The translations under genes were made by a program, and so were the position numbers. The notes beneath the pieces were generated by a model. That model was given only the letters and a program-made list of their open reading frames with translations. It was not told the DNA's origin and made no database searches. 51,295 nt of DNA, from positions 1 to 51,295 of the forward strand of contig CALUJS010000019.1 in the NCBI GenBank assembly GCA_944321015.1, given 5' to 3'. How positions within the stretch are numbered: the first letter of the stretch is position 1; each line of letters opens with the position of its first letter. This document shows, piece after piece, positions 17,674-25,175 of the stretch. Origin of the DNA: an uncultured Phocaeicola sp. GTDB taxonomy: Bacteria; Bacteroidota; Bacteroidia; Bacteroidales; Bacteroidaceae.

Positions 17674-18441
17674 ATGATTAGTCCGTTAGCTTATGTCGAT
17701 CCGTCGGCACAGATTGGCAAGAATGTGACCATCCATCCGTTTGCCTATATTGACAAGAATGTTGTGATTGGCGACGATTGTGTCATCATGCCTTATGTGA
17801 GCATCATGGGAGGTTCACGCATTGGTAAGGGAAACATCTTCTATCAGGGAGCCGTGGTGGGCACTCCGCCCCAAGACTTCAAGCATAAAGGCGAGGATAC
17901 CATCGTGCGCATAGGCGACAACAACGTCATCCGCGAGAACGCCGTCATCATCCGCGCTTCCGCGCCCGAACACGAAACGCTCGTCGGCGATGGCAACTTC
18001 ATCATGCAAGCCGTGCGCATCTCTCACGACGCGACCATCGGCAACCATTGCATCATCGGCAACGGCTCGCAGGTGGCCGGCCGTTCCATCGTGGGCAATT
18101 GCTCCATCCTGGCTTCGTCGGTCATCATGACCGGTCACATCCGTGTGGGAGAATGGTCGGTCATCCAAGGCGGATGCCGTTTCTCCAACGACGTGCCTCC
18201 TTACGTGGTGGTGGCCCATGAACCGGCCTCGTTCTACAGCATCAACACGAAGATACTGCAACACAACGGGTTCTCGGATACCATCATCAAGCACATTGCC
18301 CACGCCTACCGCATCATCTATCACGCCAATACTTCGGTGGACGATGCCATCTATCGCGTGGAGCAACAGATTCCGCAAGGCAAGGAGATTGAAAACATTA
18401 TCCGTTTCATCCGCGAGTCGAAAGTGGGCATCATCAAGTAA
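17674..18441 (+). CDS. LpxA-family acyl-ACP-UDP-N-acetylglucosamine O-acyltransferase, divergent paralogue
   Basis: 255 residues, left-handed beta-helix of hexapeptide repeats (from about residue 10) and the helical C-terminal domain of LpxA (IIKHIAHAYRIIYHANTSVDD). True LpxA puts the first acyl chain on UDP-GlcNAc in lipid A synthesis. Aligned by eye to E. coli LpxA, the catalytic His125 and Asp126 are kept (ISHD), but His122, His144 and His160 become Arg, Arg and Thr, and the TIHRGT-type segment reads IIRAS. The gene also stands alone, without lpxD, lpxC or fabZ. I therefore read it as a paralogue with possibly altered substrate, though a standard pipeline would call it lpxA. Own promoter and terminator. 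Confidence 0.85.
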   Translation: MISPLAYVDPSAQIGKNVTIHPFAYIDKNVVIGDDCVIMPYVSIMGGSRIGKGNIFYQGAVVGTPPQDFKHKGEDTIVRIGDNNVIRENAVIIRASAPEHETLVGDGNFIMQAVRISHDATIGNHCIIGNGSQVAGRSIVGNCSILASSVIMTGHIRVGEWSVIQGGCRFSNDVPPYVVVAHEPASFYSINTKILQHNGFSDTIIKHIAHAYRIIYHANTSVDDAIYRVEQQIPQGKEIENIIRFIRESKVGIIK

Positions 18442-18461
18442 TTGAGCCGTCCGTAACAGGG

Positions 18462-18513
18462 CAGGTCCGGCAACAAGAGGCACACGTCTCTCGTCTGCCG
18501 GACCTGTTTTTTT
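18462..18513 (+). terminator. Terminator after the LpxA-family gene
   Basis: Perfect 11-bp stem: CAGGTCCGGCA (18462-18472) with TGCCGGACCTG (18496-18506), followed by seven T. Confidence 0.9.
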
Positions 18514-18544
18514 GTTTTTTAACGATATAATGGCGCGAAAAAGA

Positions 18545-18559
18545 TTGTAATGATTACAA
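18545..18559. promoter_or_regulatory. PerR/Fur-like operator before rubrerythrin
   Basis: TTGTAATGATTACAA is a perfect 7-1-7 inverted repeat and matches the classical PerR box (TTATAATnATTATAA) at 13 of 15 positions when the central base is ignored. It lies just upstream of the -7 box at 18577, over the expected -33 position, where a bound repressor would block polymerase. This is inference from sequence only. Confidence 0.6.
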
Positions 18560-18576
18560 AGTTAAAAATAATACGC

Positions 18577-18584
18577 TATCTTTG
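18577..18584 (+). promoter_or_regulatory. -7 box of rubrerythrin
   Basis: TATCTTTG followed by C, an exact TAnnTTTG match 37 bases ahead of the start codon. Confidence 0.7.
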
Positions 18585-18620
18585 CATTATCACTAACAAC
18601 GAATTAAAAAGAAGAACGTT

Positions 18621-19199
18621 ATGGGAAAGTCATTGAAAGGTACACGTACGGAGAAGAACCTGATGGTTTCGTTCGCCGGAGAATCACAAGCCAGAATGCG
18701 TTATACTTACTTTGCCAGCGCGGCCAAGAAAGAAGGTTTTGAACAGATAGCCGCCATCTTCACCGAGACGGCCGACCAGGAGAAAGAACACGCCAAACGC
18801 ATGTTCAAGTGGCTCGAAGGCGGCATGGTGGAAATTACGGCCGCCTATCCTGCCGGTGTCATCGGCAAGACTGCCGATAATCTGAAAGCTGCCGCAGCGG
18901 GCGAGCATGAGGAGTGGTCGCTGGACTATCCGAAGTTTGCCGATGTGGCCGACGAGGAAGGCTTTCCGGAGATTGCCGTGATGTATCGCAATATTGCGGT
19001 GGCCGAGAAGGGACACGAGGAGAGATATCGTGCCTTGCTGGCCAACATTGAGAACGGCGAGGTGTTTAAGAAGAAGGAGACCGTCATCTGGCAATGCCGT
19101 AACTGCGGCTTCATTTTTGAAGGCGCCGAGGTTCCCGAATTGTGCCCGGCATGTCTGCACCCGCAGGCTTATTTCCAAGTGAAGCCTACCAATTATTGA
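18621..19199 (+). CDS. rbr: Rubrerythrin
   Basis: 192 residues. Rubrerythrin reduces hydrogen peroxide to water in anaerobes, taking electrons through its rubredoxin-like iron site. The N-terminal ferritin-like four-helix domain has the diiron ligands in [20 protein letters not shown] and [11 protein letters not shown]; the C-terminal rubredoxin domain carries two pairs of cysteines (WQCRNCGF and [10 protein letters not shown]). It is a single-gene unit with its own promoter, a PerR-like box and a perfect 15-bp-stem terminator, suggesting peroxide-controlled expression. Confidence 0.97.
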   Translation: MGKSLKGTRTEKNLMVSFAGESQARMRYTYFASAAKKEGFEQIAAIFTETADQEKEHAKRMFKWLEGGMVEITAAYPAGVIGKTADNLKAAAAGEHEEWSLDYPKFADVADEEGFPEIAVMYRNIAVAEKGHEERYRALLANIENGEVFKKKETVIWQCRNCGFIFEGAEVPELCPACLHPQAYFQVKPTNY

Positions 19200-19237
19200 T
19201 GTGAGCGAATAGGGCGGCGATGTGTCGTCTGTATAGG

Positions 19238-19289
19238 AAAAGGTTGAAAGAATCAGCGTGGGTTCTGTTCTTTCAACCTTTTATTTTTA
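19238..19289 (+). terminator. Terminator after rubrerythrin
   Basis: Perfect 15-bp stem between 19238-19252 and 19268-19282, followed by a T-rich run. Confidence 0.9.
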
Positions 19290-19317
19290 TGACAACCATT
19301 AAAACAAAAACTGAATT

Positions 19318-20166
19318 ATGCTATTGACATTACTGAACGCGGCCTCAAAGGTCAATGTGGAACAAGTCATGGAGAAGCTCGTTAACTGGAGCATGGAGAT
19401 GGGTAAGGATATTCTTGCCGCAATCATCATTTATGTGGTCGGACGTTTTATCATCCGGCAAATCATGAAGCTGACTACGCGCATATTGGAACGGCGCAAA
19501 CTGGAAGTGAGCGTACAGACGTTCCTGAAGAGCTTGCTCAGCATCTTGCTCAATCTGGTATTGGCCTTCGCCATCATCAGCCGTTTGGGCGTGGAGACAA
19601 CCAGCCTGGCAGCCCTGTTGGCTTCGGCCGGTGTGGCTGTCGGCATGGCCTTGTCGGGCAATCTGTCCAACTTTGCGGGCGGATTGGTGATTCTGGTGTT
19701 CAAACCGTTCAAGGTAGGCGACTTCATCGACGGTCCCAATGGCGTGAGCGGCACGGTGACGGAGATACAGATTTTTCACACCATTATCACCATGATTGAC
19801 GACCGTGTGATTTACATTCCCAACGGTGTGCTCAGCAGCAATGAGATAACAAACTACAGCCGCCAGACGATGCGTCGCGCCGAATGGATCTTCGGAGTGG
19901 AGTATGGCGAGGATTACGAGCGCGTGAAAGCCGTGCTGGAGCGCATCATTGCCGCCGACGACCGCATCCTGAAGACGCCAGAGCCATTTATCGCCCTGGG
20001 CGCACTTTCGGCCAGCAGCGTGGACATCAAGGTGCGTGCCTGGGCCAAGGTGGAGGATTATTGGGCTGTGTATTTCGACATGAACCGCGTGGTGTATGAG
20101 ACCTTCAACAAGGAAGGCATCGGTTTCCCCTTCCCGCAACTCACGGTACATCAGGCGAAGGACTGA
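19318..20166 (+). CDS. mscS: Small-conductance mechanosensitive channel, MscS family
   Basis: 282 residues, like E. coli MscS. The heptameric inner-membrane channel opens under membrane tension and releases solutes after osmotic downshock. Three N-terminal helices are visible, the third (pore) helix being the Gly/Ala-rich ASAGVAVGMALSGNLSNFAGG, followed by the family signature FKVGDFID and the beta/alpha vestibule (IYIPNGVLSSNEITNYS). No clear promoter lies between the rubrerythrin terminator and this gene. The fucosidase gene starts 51 bases downstream and may share its transcript. Confidence 0.95.
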   Translation: MLLTLLNAASKVNVEQVMEKLVNWSMEMGKDILAAIIIYVVGRFIIRQIMKLTTRILERRKLEVSVQTFLKSLLSILLNLVLAFAIISRLGVETTSLAALLASAGVAVGMALSGNLSNFAGGLVILVFKPFKVGDFIDGPNGVSGTVTEIQIFHTIITMIDDRVIYIPNGVLSSNEITNYSRQTMRRAEWIFGVEYGEDYERVKAVLERIIAADDRILKTPEPFIALGALSASSVDIKVRAWAKVEDYWAVYFDMNRVVYETFNKEGIGFPFPQLTVHQAKD

Positions 20167-20217
20167 GCCGGTTTATGATTGTAACGGAATAACCATAAAT
20201 ATAAAACTAATCTGACC

Positions 20218-21546
20218 ATGAACAGACTGAAAACATTCATTCTTTCGGCCGCCTTGGCGGCTCTGCCGGGCATTATGCCGACGGCAACGGCGCAAGAGAC
20301 TTCGTCGCCCTATGTTCCCACGCCTGAGAATCTGGCTTCGCGCCGGGCGTTTCAGGACGATAAGTTCGGCATCTTCCTGCATTGGGGCTTGTACAGCATG
20401 TTGGCCCAGGGCGAATGGGCCATGACGAACCATGACCTGAATCGCGACGAGTATGCCAAGCTGGCTTCGGGTTTCTATCCGTCCCGCTTCAATGCGCACG
20501 ATTGGGTGGCTGCCATCAAGGCGTCCGGAGCGAAGTATATCTGCTTCACAACCCGCCATCACGAGGGCTTCTCCATGTTCGACACCCGGTGGTCGGATTA
20601 CAACATCGTGGACGCCACGCCTTTCGGGCGCGACGTGCTGAAGGAGCTGGCCGACGAGTGTCACCGGCAAGGCATCGCCCTGCACCTTTACTATTCGCAT
20701 CTGGACTGGTATCGCGATGACTATTATCCGTTGGGACGCACGGGGCGCGGCACGGGCCGCACCAAGCATGGCGAGTGGAAAACCTACTATGAGTTTATGA
20801 ACCGTCAGCTGGAGGAACTGCTTACCAACTACGGCCCGATACGCTGCATCTGGTTTGACGGAGTGTGGGACCATGACCAAGACCCAGGCTTCGACTGGCA
20901 GTTGCCCGGACAGTATGCCCTGATTCACCGTCTGCAGCCTTCGTGCCTCATTGGCAACAATCACCACCGGGTGCCGTTTGAGGGCGAGGACATCCAAATC
21001 TTTGAACGCGATTTGCCCGGACAGAACACGGCCGGACTCTCCGGACAGGACATCAGCCAACTGCCATTGGAAACATGCCAGACGATGAACGGCATGTGGG
21101 GATATAAGATTGTTGACCAGAATTACAAGTCCGACACGACTCTGATACATTATTTGGTGCGTGCCGCCGGCATGAATGCCAATCTGCTGATGAACATCGG
21201 CCCGCAACCGAACGGAGAGCTTCCGGCGGCGGCTCTGCAACGTCTGGCCCGGATGGGCGAATGGATGAAGGTGTATGGCGAGACCATCTATGGCACGCGC
21301 GGCGGAGTGATTGAGCCTCGCGACTGGGGCGTGACCACGCAGAAGGGCAATCGCCTCTTTGTCCACATACTGAATCTGCCCGATGACGGCTTGTATCTGC
21401 CGCTGGAGCAAAAGGTGAAACGTGCCGTGCGTTTCAAGGACGGCGCGCCGGTGAAATATCGTCGTCAGGGTAACGGCATCGTCCTTCAGTTTGACGCACC
21501 GCCGACGGACATTGATTTTGTCGTGGAACTGACGCTGGAGGAGTGA
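20218..21546 (+). CDS. Alpha-L-fucosidase, GH29
   Basis: 442 residues with a signal peptide (cleavage likely after TATAQ, about residue 26), so periplasmic or secreted. It removes alpha-linked L-fucose from host or dietary glycans. GH29 signatures are FGIFLHWGLYSMLAQGEW, the histidine pair in TRHHEGFSMFDT, and the nucleophile Asp in RCIWFDGVWDHD (about residue 220). The end matches the C-terminal beta domain of shorter GH29 enzymes. No SusC/SusD pair or other glycosidase is nearby, so it is not in an obvious polysaccharide utilisation locus. Confidence 0.95.
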   Translation: MNRLKTFILSAALAALPGIMPTATAQETSSPYVPTPENLASRRAFQDDKFGIFLHWGLYSMLAQGEWAMTNHDLNRDEYAKLASGFYPSRFNAHDWVAAIKASGAKYICFTTRHHEGFSMFDTRWSDYNIVDATPFGRDVLKELADECHRQGIALHLYYSHLDWYRDDYYPLGRTGRGTGRTKHGEWKTYYEFMNRQLEELLTNYGPIRCIWFDGVWDHDQDPGFDWQLPGQYALIHRLQPSCLIGNNHHRVPFEGEDIQIFERDLPGQNTAGLSGQDISQLPLETCQTMNGMWGYKIVDQNYKSDTTLIHYLVRAAGMNANLLMNIGPQPNGELPAAALQRLARMGEWMKVYGETIYGTRGGVIEPRDWGVTTQKGNRLFVHILNLPDDGLYLPLEQKVKRAVRFKDGAPVKYRRQGNGIVLQFDAPPTDIDFVVELTLEE

Positions 21547-21557
21547 ATAACCAAACG

Positions 21558-21592
21558 ACGGGGGAACAAGACGACATGCCTTGTTCCCCCGT
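21558..21592. terminator. Hairpin between convergent fucosidase and transglutaminase genes
   Basis: Perfect 13-bp inverted repeat (21558-21570 and 21580-21592) with a 9-base loop. Neither side has a strong T run, so termination may be weak. Confidence 0.6.
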
Positions 21593-21626
21593 TGCCTATA
21601 TATATAATATAAGGTATAAGGAAGGG

Positions 21627-24278
21627 CTAGAGTCCGTGGATGGTCTTCATGAGCTGCTCGCCCAGACCGATGGTGTATCCTTGTGACACGAACACGACGC
21701 GGTTGAACGTATCGGCAATGATAAAGATGGGCAGTCCCTGCGCTTCGTTCAGTTTCAGGGCCGATATGATTTCTTTTCGTATGTTGTCGTCGATGTCGGT
21801 ACCCCAAGAGACGGTCGACGGCAATGCGGGGAAATCTGCCGGACGGAACTTGCGGAGCTGTGCTTCGTCGGGGAAGAGCAACACCATCGGGCGTCCCCAT
21901 TGCTCAAAGTCGGCTTTCAGGGCGGCAATGTCGCGCAGGGCATGGTTGGTCGGCTCTTGCCCCACGCCCAATATACCTAATATATAATAGCCGCGTCCGG
22001 TGGTGGACAGAATGGATGAGGCCTTGTCATTCGATGCCGGGCGGTAGAGATTCTCGGAGTTGAAATTGCCGATGACCTGCACGGCATGTTTGTTCTCGCG
22101 CAGACACAAGTCTATCGTTGTCGTTTCGTCGGGCTTGACGGCGAACAGCTCCGTATGGGCCAGTACGTTGCCATTGGCCAGACGGGTGCCCGTCACCAGC
22201 ATGTAGTCGCCCGCGTCGAGGGTGATGCCCTCTTTCAGCAGACTGCTCCACGACGCGCCTTCGGGGTAGTTGAGCAACTGCAGGCGTCCGTCGGTCAGTT
22301 TGGACAGGGTGAAATGATTGTAATACTTCGGGTCGTCGAGCCACGACGTGGGAGCGTAGCGGGCTTTGAGCGTGCCCGTTTCCCCGCGGCTTGAGGCAGC
22401 TGTTGCGAGAAGGTCGATGTCGACGGGTAGTCCCCGGCGGAAATACTGCACTTTGCCCGTCACCTCGTCGATGCGTGCCGGGATGCCGAAACTGCGGCAG
22501 GCGGCCACGAAGAAGATTTGCAGCGAATAGTCGTCGGCCACGCGATTGCGGCAAACGCCTGCGGGCGACATGGGGATGCGCTGCGGGTTCCAGTCGTTGT
22601 GCAGCCGGATGTTTGCGCGGCACCAGTCGGCCAGTTCGTACACCAGGCTGTCGCCGCCGGCCGTGGCGGACAGCTCCGGCGAGAGCGTTTGGGAGATTGT
22701 TTCCCGGTAGGGCAATATCATCTCGTTGGCTACGCGCGGGTTCAGGAGGTATCTGTCGTAGATGTCCTGCGGACAGTCGGCCGGCATGGCCGGACTGAGC
22801 AGGAAGTGTTCGCCGAGCGTGCCCGCCTCCACGTCGCGGAGGTCTTTCTCCGAAATCACCCGCAACAGCCGCACGGCCAAGTCGCGATTTTCGCGTCCCG
22901 CTTCCTGCAGGAACGCCGTGATGGTGGCATGGTTTCCTCTCGACGCAAGGATGAGCGGTGCGACGTCCACTGTCCGATAGCCCTGCTTTTCCGCAAATTC
23001 GGCCGCTTGTGCCTCCGTGGGGAAAGTTGCGATGTAGGCATGACGGATGGAGTCCTCCCGGGCAAAACGGCGGTCGTTCTCGGCGCGCTGCTCCGGGGTG
23101 ACTTCGGGCGTGCGGGCTTTTTCCGCCGGGACGGTGATGTCAAAATCCGTCGTGCCGCTTTGTCCGGTTGCCAATACGATGTCTAGCTTTTGGTCTTTGC
23201 CGAAAGAACATTGTTTGAAGCCGAAGCGTCCGTCGCCGGTCGAAGCCCATACGAGCATGTCGCCCCGTCCGGCCGTCAGGGAAGCCTGTCCGTCGGCGTC
23301 GGTCGTCTTACGGGCCACGGTGTAAAATTCGGCATAGTTGTAGAGCTTGAACTCCACGAGCGCCCCTTCCACCGGTTGTCCGGCCGGGTTGGTTACGGTG
23401 ACGGTCGTCGTGCCCGTGTCGGCATAGTTGCCGATGACGTTGATTTCCGTATAGTTGTCGGTCGTTTCCATGACTTCCTCCGGGCCGTAATAGTGGCCGA
23501 AAACCTTGGTGTGCATCAGCATGCCGCGGCTGGCCGGCGCATTGAACCAGGCCAGGTCGAGCACAGGTTCGGGTTCGCAGGCTCCCAGGAAATGCCATTG
23601 TCCGTCGACCCACACCTCGACCCAGGCATGATTGTCGTCGGTGTGCGCCCATCGGGGAGTGTAGACCTGTCGTGCCGGGATGCACATGGCGCGGAATGCG
23701 GCTACGGCAAAGGTCGACTCTTCGCCGCAACGTCCGTAGGCGGTGCGCACGGAGGCCAACGGGGCGCTGGTGCGCATGTCGGAAGGCGTGTAGGTCACCT
23801 TCTCGTGACACCAGTGGTTGATTTCGAGCACGGCATCCTTCAGGGACAGATGCTGTATGCGCGGTTTCAGTTCCGCATAGAAAGCGATGCGTGCCGTGTC
23901 CAGATTCTCGTTATTTACCCGATAGGGCAGCACGAAGTGGCGGAATTCCCGTTCCGGAATGTCCTTGCCCCACGGCATTTCATTGCGAGCGCGCAAAGCG
24001 GCCTGCACATGAGCCAGATGGAAACCGCCGTCATAGTCGGTCAGGTCGCCCAGCGGCATGTAGGCATACAGGAAGCGCATGGCTTCATTTTCCTCACGGG
24101 TCATCTCTTCGGAAAAGATCTCGAAGATGTGGGTGTCACTCAGAGCTTCCCGCCGCTGTTCAAAGCGTTGCTCTGCTTCGTTGCGTTCGTCGGCATTGCT
24201 GATGAAATGCGTTTGACAGGCCGACAGGAGCAGCAAGCACATTGCTCCCCATACATGCATGTACATGTTCCGATGCAT
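21627..24278 (-). CDS. Large transglutaminase-like lipoprotein with two papain-like modules
   Basis: 883 residues, lipobox LLSAC (Cys21). Module order by eye: a transglutaminase-like domain (about 110-260) with Cys184 in AYGRCGEES, His217 in DDNHAWVEV and an acidic residue in GACEPE; an Ig-like/carboxypeptidase-regulatory-like domain (about 280-370); a second, degenerate transglutaminase-like domain (about 520-665) with Cys576 in GVCRNRV and FGIPARID but a poorly conserved His region; a beta domain (about 670-745); and a C-terminal thioredoxin-like fold (about 755-883) without a CxxC. The enzyme class includes proteases, cross-linkers and deamidases. Substrate unknown; exposure at the cell envelope is inferred. 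Confidence 0.85.
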   Translation of the reverse strand: MHRNMYMHVWGAMCLLLLSACQTHFISNADERNEAEQRFEQRREALSDTHIFEIFSEEMTREENEAMRFLYAYMPLGDLTDYDGGFHLAHVQAALRARNEMPWGKDIPEREFRHFVLPYRVNNENLDTARIAFYAELKPRIQHLSLKDAVLEINHWCHEKVTYTPSDMRTSAPLASVRTAYGRCGEESTFAVAAFRAMCIPARQVYTPRWAHTDDNHAWVEVWVDGQWHFLGACEPEPVLDLAWFNAPASRGMLMHTKVFGHYYGPEEVMETTDNYTEINVIGNYADTGTTTVTVTNPAGQPVEGALVEFKLYNYAEFYTVARKTTDADGQASLTAGRGDMLVWASTGDGRFGFKQCSFGKDQKLDIVLATGQSGTTDFDITVPAEKARTPEVTPEQRAENDRRFAREDSIRHAYIATFPTEAQAAEFAEKQGYRTVDVAPLILASRGNHATITAFLQEAGRENRDLAVRLLRVISEKDLRDVEAGTLGEHFLLSPAMPADCPQDIYDRYLLNPRVANEMILPYRETISQTLSPELSATAGGDSLVYELADWCRANIRLHNDWNPQRIPMSPAGVCRNRVADDYSLQIFFVAACRSFGIPARIDEVTGKVQYFRRGLPVDIDLLATAASSRGETGTLKARYAPTSWLDDPKYYNHFTLSKLTDGRLQLLNYPEGASWSSLLKEGITLDAGDYMLVTGTRLANGNVLAHTELFAVKPDETTTIDLCLRENKHAVQVIGNFNSENLYRPASNDKASSILSTTGRGYYILGILGVGQEPTNHALRDIAALKADFEQWGRPMVLLFPDEAQLRKFRPADFPALPSTVSWGTDIDDNIRKEIISALKLNEAQGLPIFIIADTFNRVVFVSQGYTIGLGEQLMKTIHGL

Positions 24279-24334
24279 AAGACAGGTTGTTTAGGTTTGA
24301 TGTTCTATATAATAAAGGTAACTCTTGTATGCCT

Positions 24335-24351
24335 CAAAGATATGCATATCT
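24335..24351 (-). promoter_or_regulatory. Promoter box and palindrome before the transglutaminase-like gene
   Basis: TATCTTTG on the minus strand (24342-24335) is a -7 box about 57 bases before the start codon. Overlapping it is the perfect 14-bp palindrome AGATATGCATATCT (24338-24351), a possible operator. Confidence 0.5.
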
Positions 24352-24449
24352 GTCCATAGTACCTTCTTTTTCCCGCGTTTTTTCAAGAGGGCGCGTTGAT
24401 GGCCGGTCGTTTTGTCTCCGGTCGCCCCTCGGGAGCTTGCCTGACGGAT

Positions 24450-24515
24450 GATACGGAGGCCCGTGAGCGGGCATATGTGCGCTCACGTCCGGGCATATGG
24501 AGGCTGCGCGACGTC
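24450..24515 (+). repeat. 22-bp CATATG repeat array C (3 units)
   Basis: Boxes at 24450 (GATACG), 24472 (CATATG) and 24494 (CATATG). The 24472 unit, TGCGCTCACGTCCGGG after the box, is close to the family consensus. It lies in the 897-base gap between the transglutaminase-like gene and dsbD. Between here and 24870 I see nothing recognisable; the open frames there have no coding support. Confidence 0.8.
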
Positions 24516-24876
24516 GTTTGTTCCCCGAAATCCGGTGAGCGTTCGGGAGTTATGCCGCATTCGTGTGTATTGTTATTTTTATCATCGCACCTTGTCCGCC
24601 GGCACTCGTCGGGATGAGGCCGATGCGGGACCGGAGCGGGGAGTTTATGCGTCGGCTTGCGGAATCGTTGGCCGCATCGGATGCTTTCAAATTCGTAGTT
24701 GTGATGCATATAAGGCGTTTCCGGACGCTGCAAACCGCCGTTCGCCCCCTTTTTCATGCCGTTATCCTTATTGTTATGTGGATGATTTACATTGTAAAGC
24801 GTAAGGCGTTTGAGTAAACTTATTACTATTAAACATTTTTTCTATCTTATCATTTTCTCATTGCAGAAATATGCAT

Positions 24877-24884
24877 TATCTTTG
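24877..24884 (+). promoter_or_regulatory. -7 box of a small transcription unit
   Basis: TATCTTTG followed by C, an exact TAnnTTTG match. The T-rich stretch about 20 bases upstream is a weak -33. A start near 24891 would give an RNA of about 145 bases. Confidence 0.6.
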
Positions 24885-24913
24885 CATCGCAATTGAGAAG
24901 GAAAGGCGGTGCT

Positions 24914-24979
24914 ATGAATTTGAAACCAGCCTTGAACGCTCAACCTGAAATTGCTGCATTTTTCTCTCTCTATATATAA
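24914..24979 (+). CDS. Candidate 21-residue small ORF
   Basis: ATG at 24914, preceded by a purine-rich AAGGAAAGGCGG stretch that could bind ribosomes, opens a 21-codon frame rich in Ala, Leu and Phe and ending AAFFSLYI before TAA. It sits between its own -7 box (24877) and a strong terminator (24993-25030), so the transcript would carry little else. I know no homologue. The RNA may instead be the product: AAGGCGGT (24903-24910) can pair with ACC-A-GCCTT (24925-24933), closing over the start codon. dsbD has a separate promoter downstream, so this is not simply its leader. Confidence 0.35.
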   Translation: MNLKPALNAQPEIAAFFSLYI

Positions 24980-24992
24980 ATTAATTGTAATG

Positions 24993-25031
24993 TCCTGTTT
25001 GGGCTTGTGAAAGTCTGGACAGGATTCTTTT
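24993..25031 (+). terminator. Strong hairpin terminator with GTGA tetraloop
   Basis: TCCTGTTTGGGCTT (24993-25006) pairs with AAGTCTGGACAGGA (25011-25024) over 14 positions if G-U pairs are allowed, closed by the GNRA-type loop GTGA, then TTCTTTTT. Confidence 0.8.
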
Positions 25032-25104
25032 TATATGACAATATATCTGTCGCCTAACAAAAAAACATTAAAAAACACTCGCTCACCCCTTATTTTATGA
25101 ATTA

Positions 25105-25139
25105 TTTGTATCACTTATCGTGAGAAATATCTACTTTTG
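25105..25139 (+). promoter_or_regulatory. Promoter of dsbD
   Basis: TTTG at 25105-25108 and TACTTTTG at 25132-25139, spaced by 23 bases, with C after the -7 box; the start codon follows 36 bases later. Confidence 0.6.
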
Positions 25140-25175
25140 CGACAAAAGTCTTAATAACATAAACAGATTTACAGG

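Larger units (their letters stand above)
24891..25031 (+). ncRNA. Candidate small RNA / leader transcript upstream of dsbD
   Basis: Boundaries are inferred from the -7 box at 24877 and the terminator ending near 25031. The RNA would contain a 5' hairpin around a possible 21-codon ORF and the terminator hairpin. It does not look like 4.5S, tmRNA, RNase P or a riboswitch that I recognise. Confidence 0.4.

Noticed and set aside
18001..18030. Loss of the catalytic histidine in the LpxA-family protein
   Set aside because: A first alignment suggested it, but recounting shows His125 is kept in ISHD; the histidines that are lost are 122, 144 and 160.
24396..24817. Open frames in the gap between the transglutaminase-like gene and dsbD
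   Set aside because: They run through array C, overlap each other in several frames and have no coding signal or homology that I recognise.
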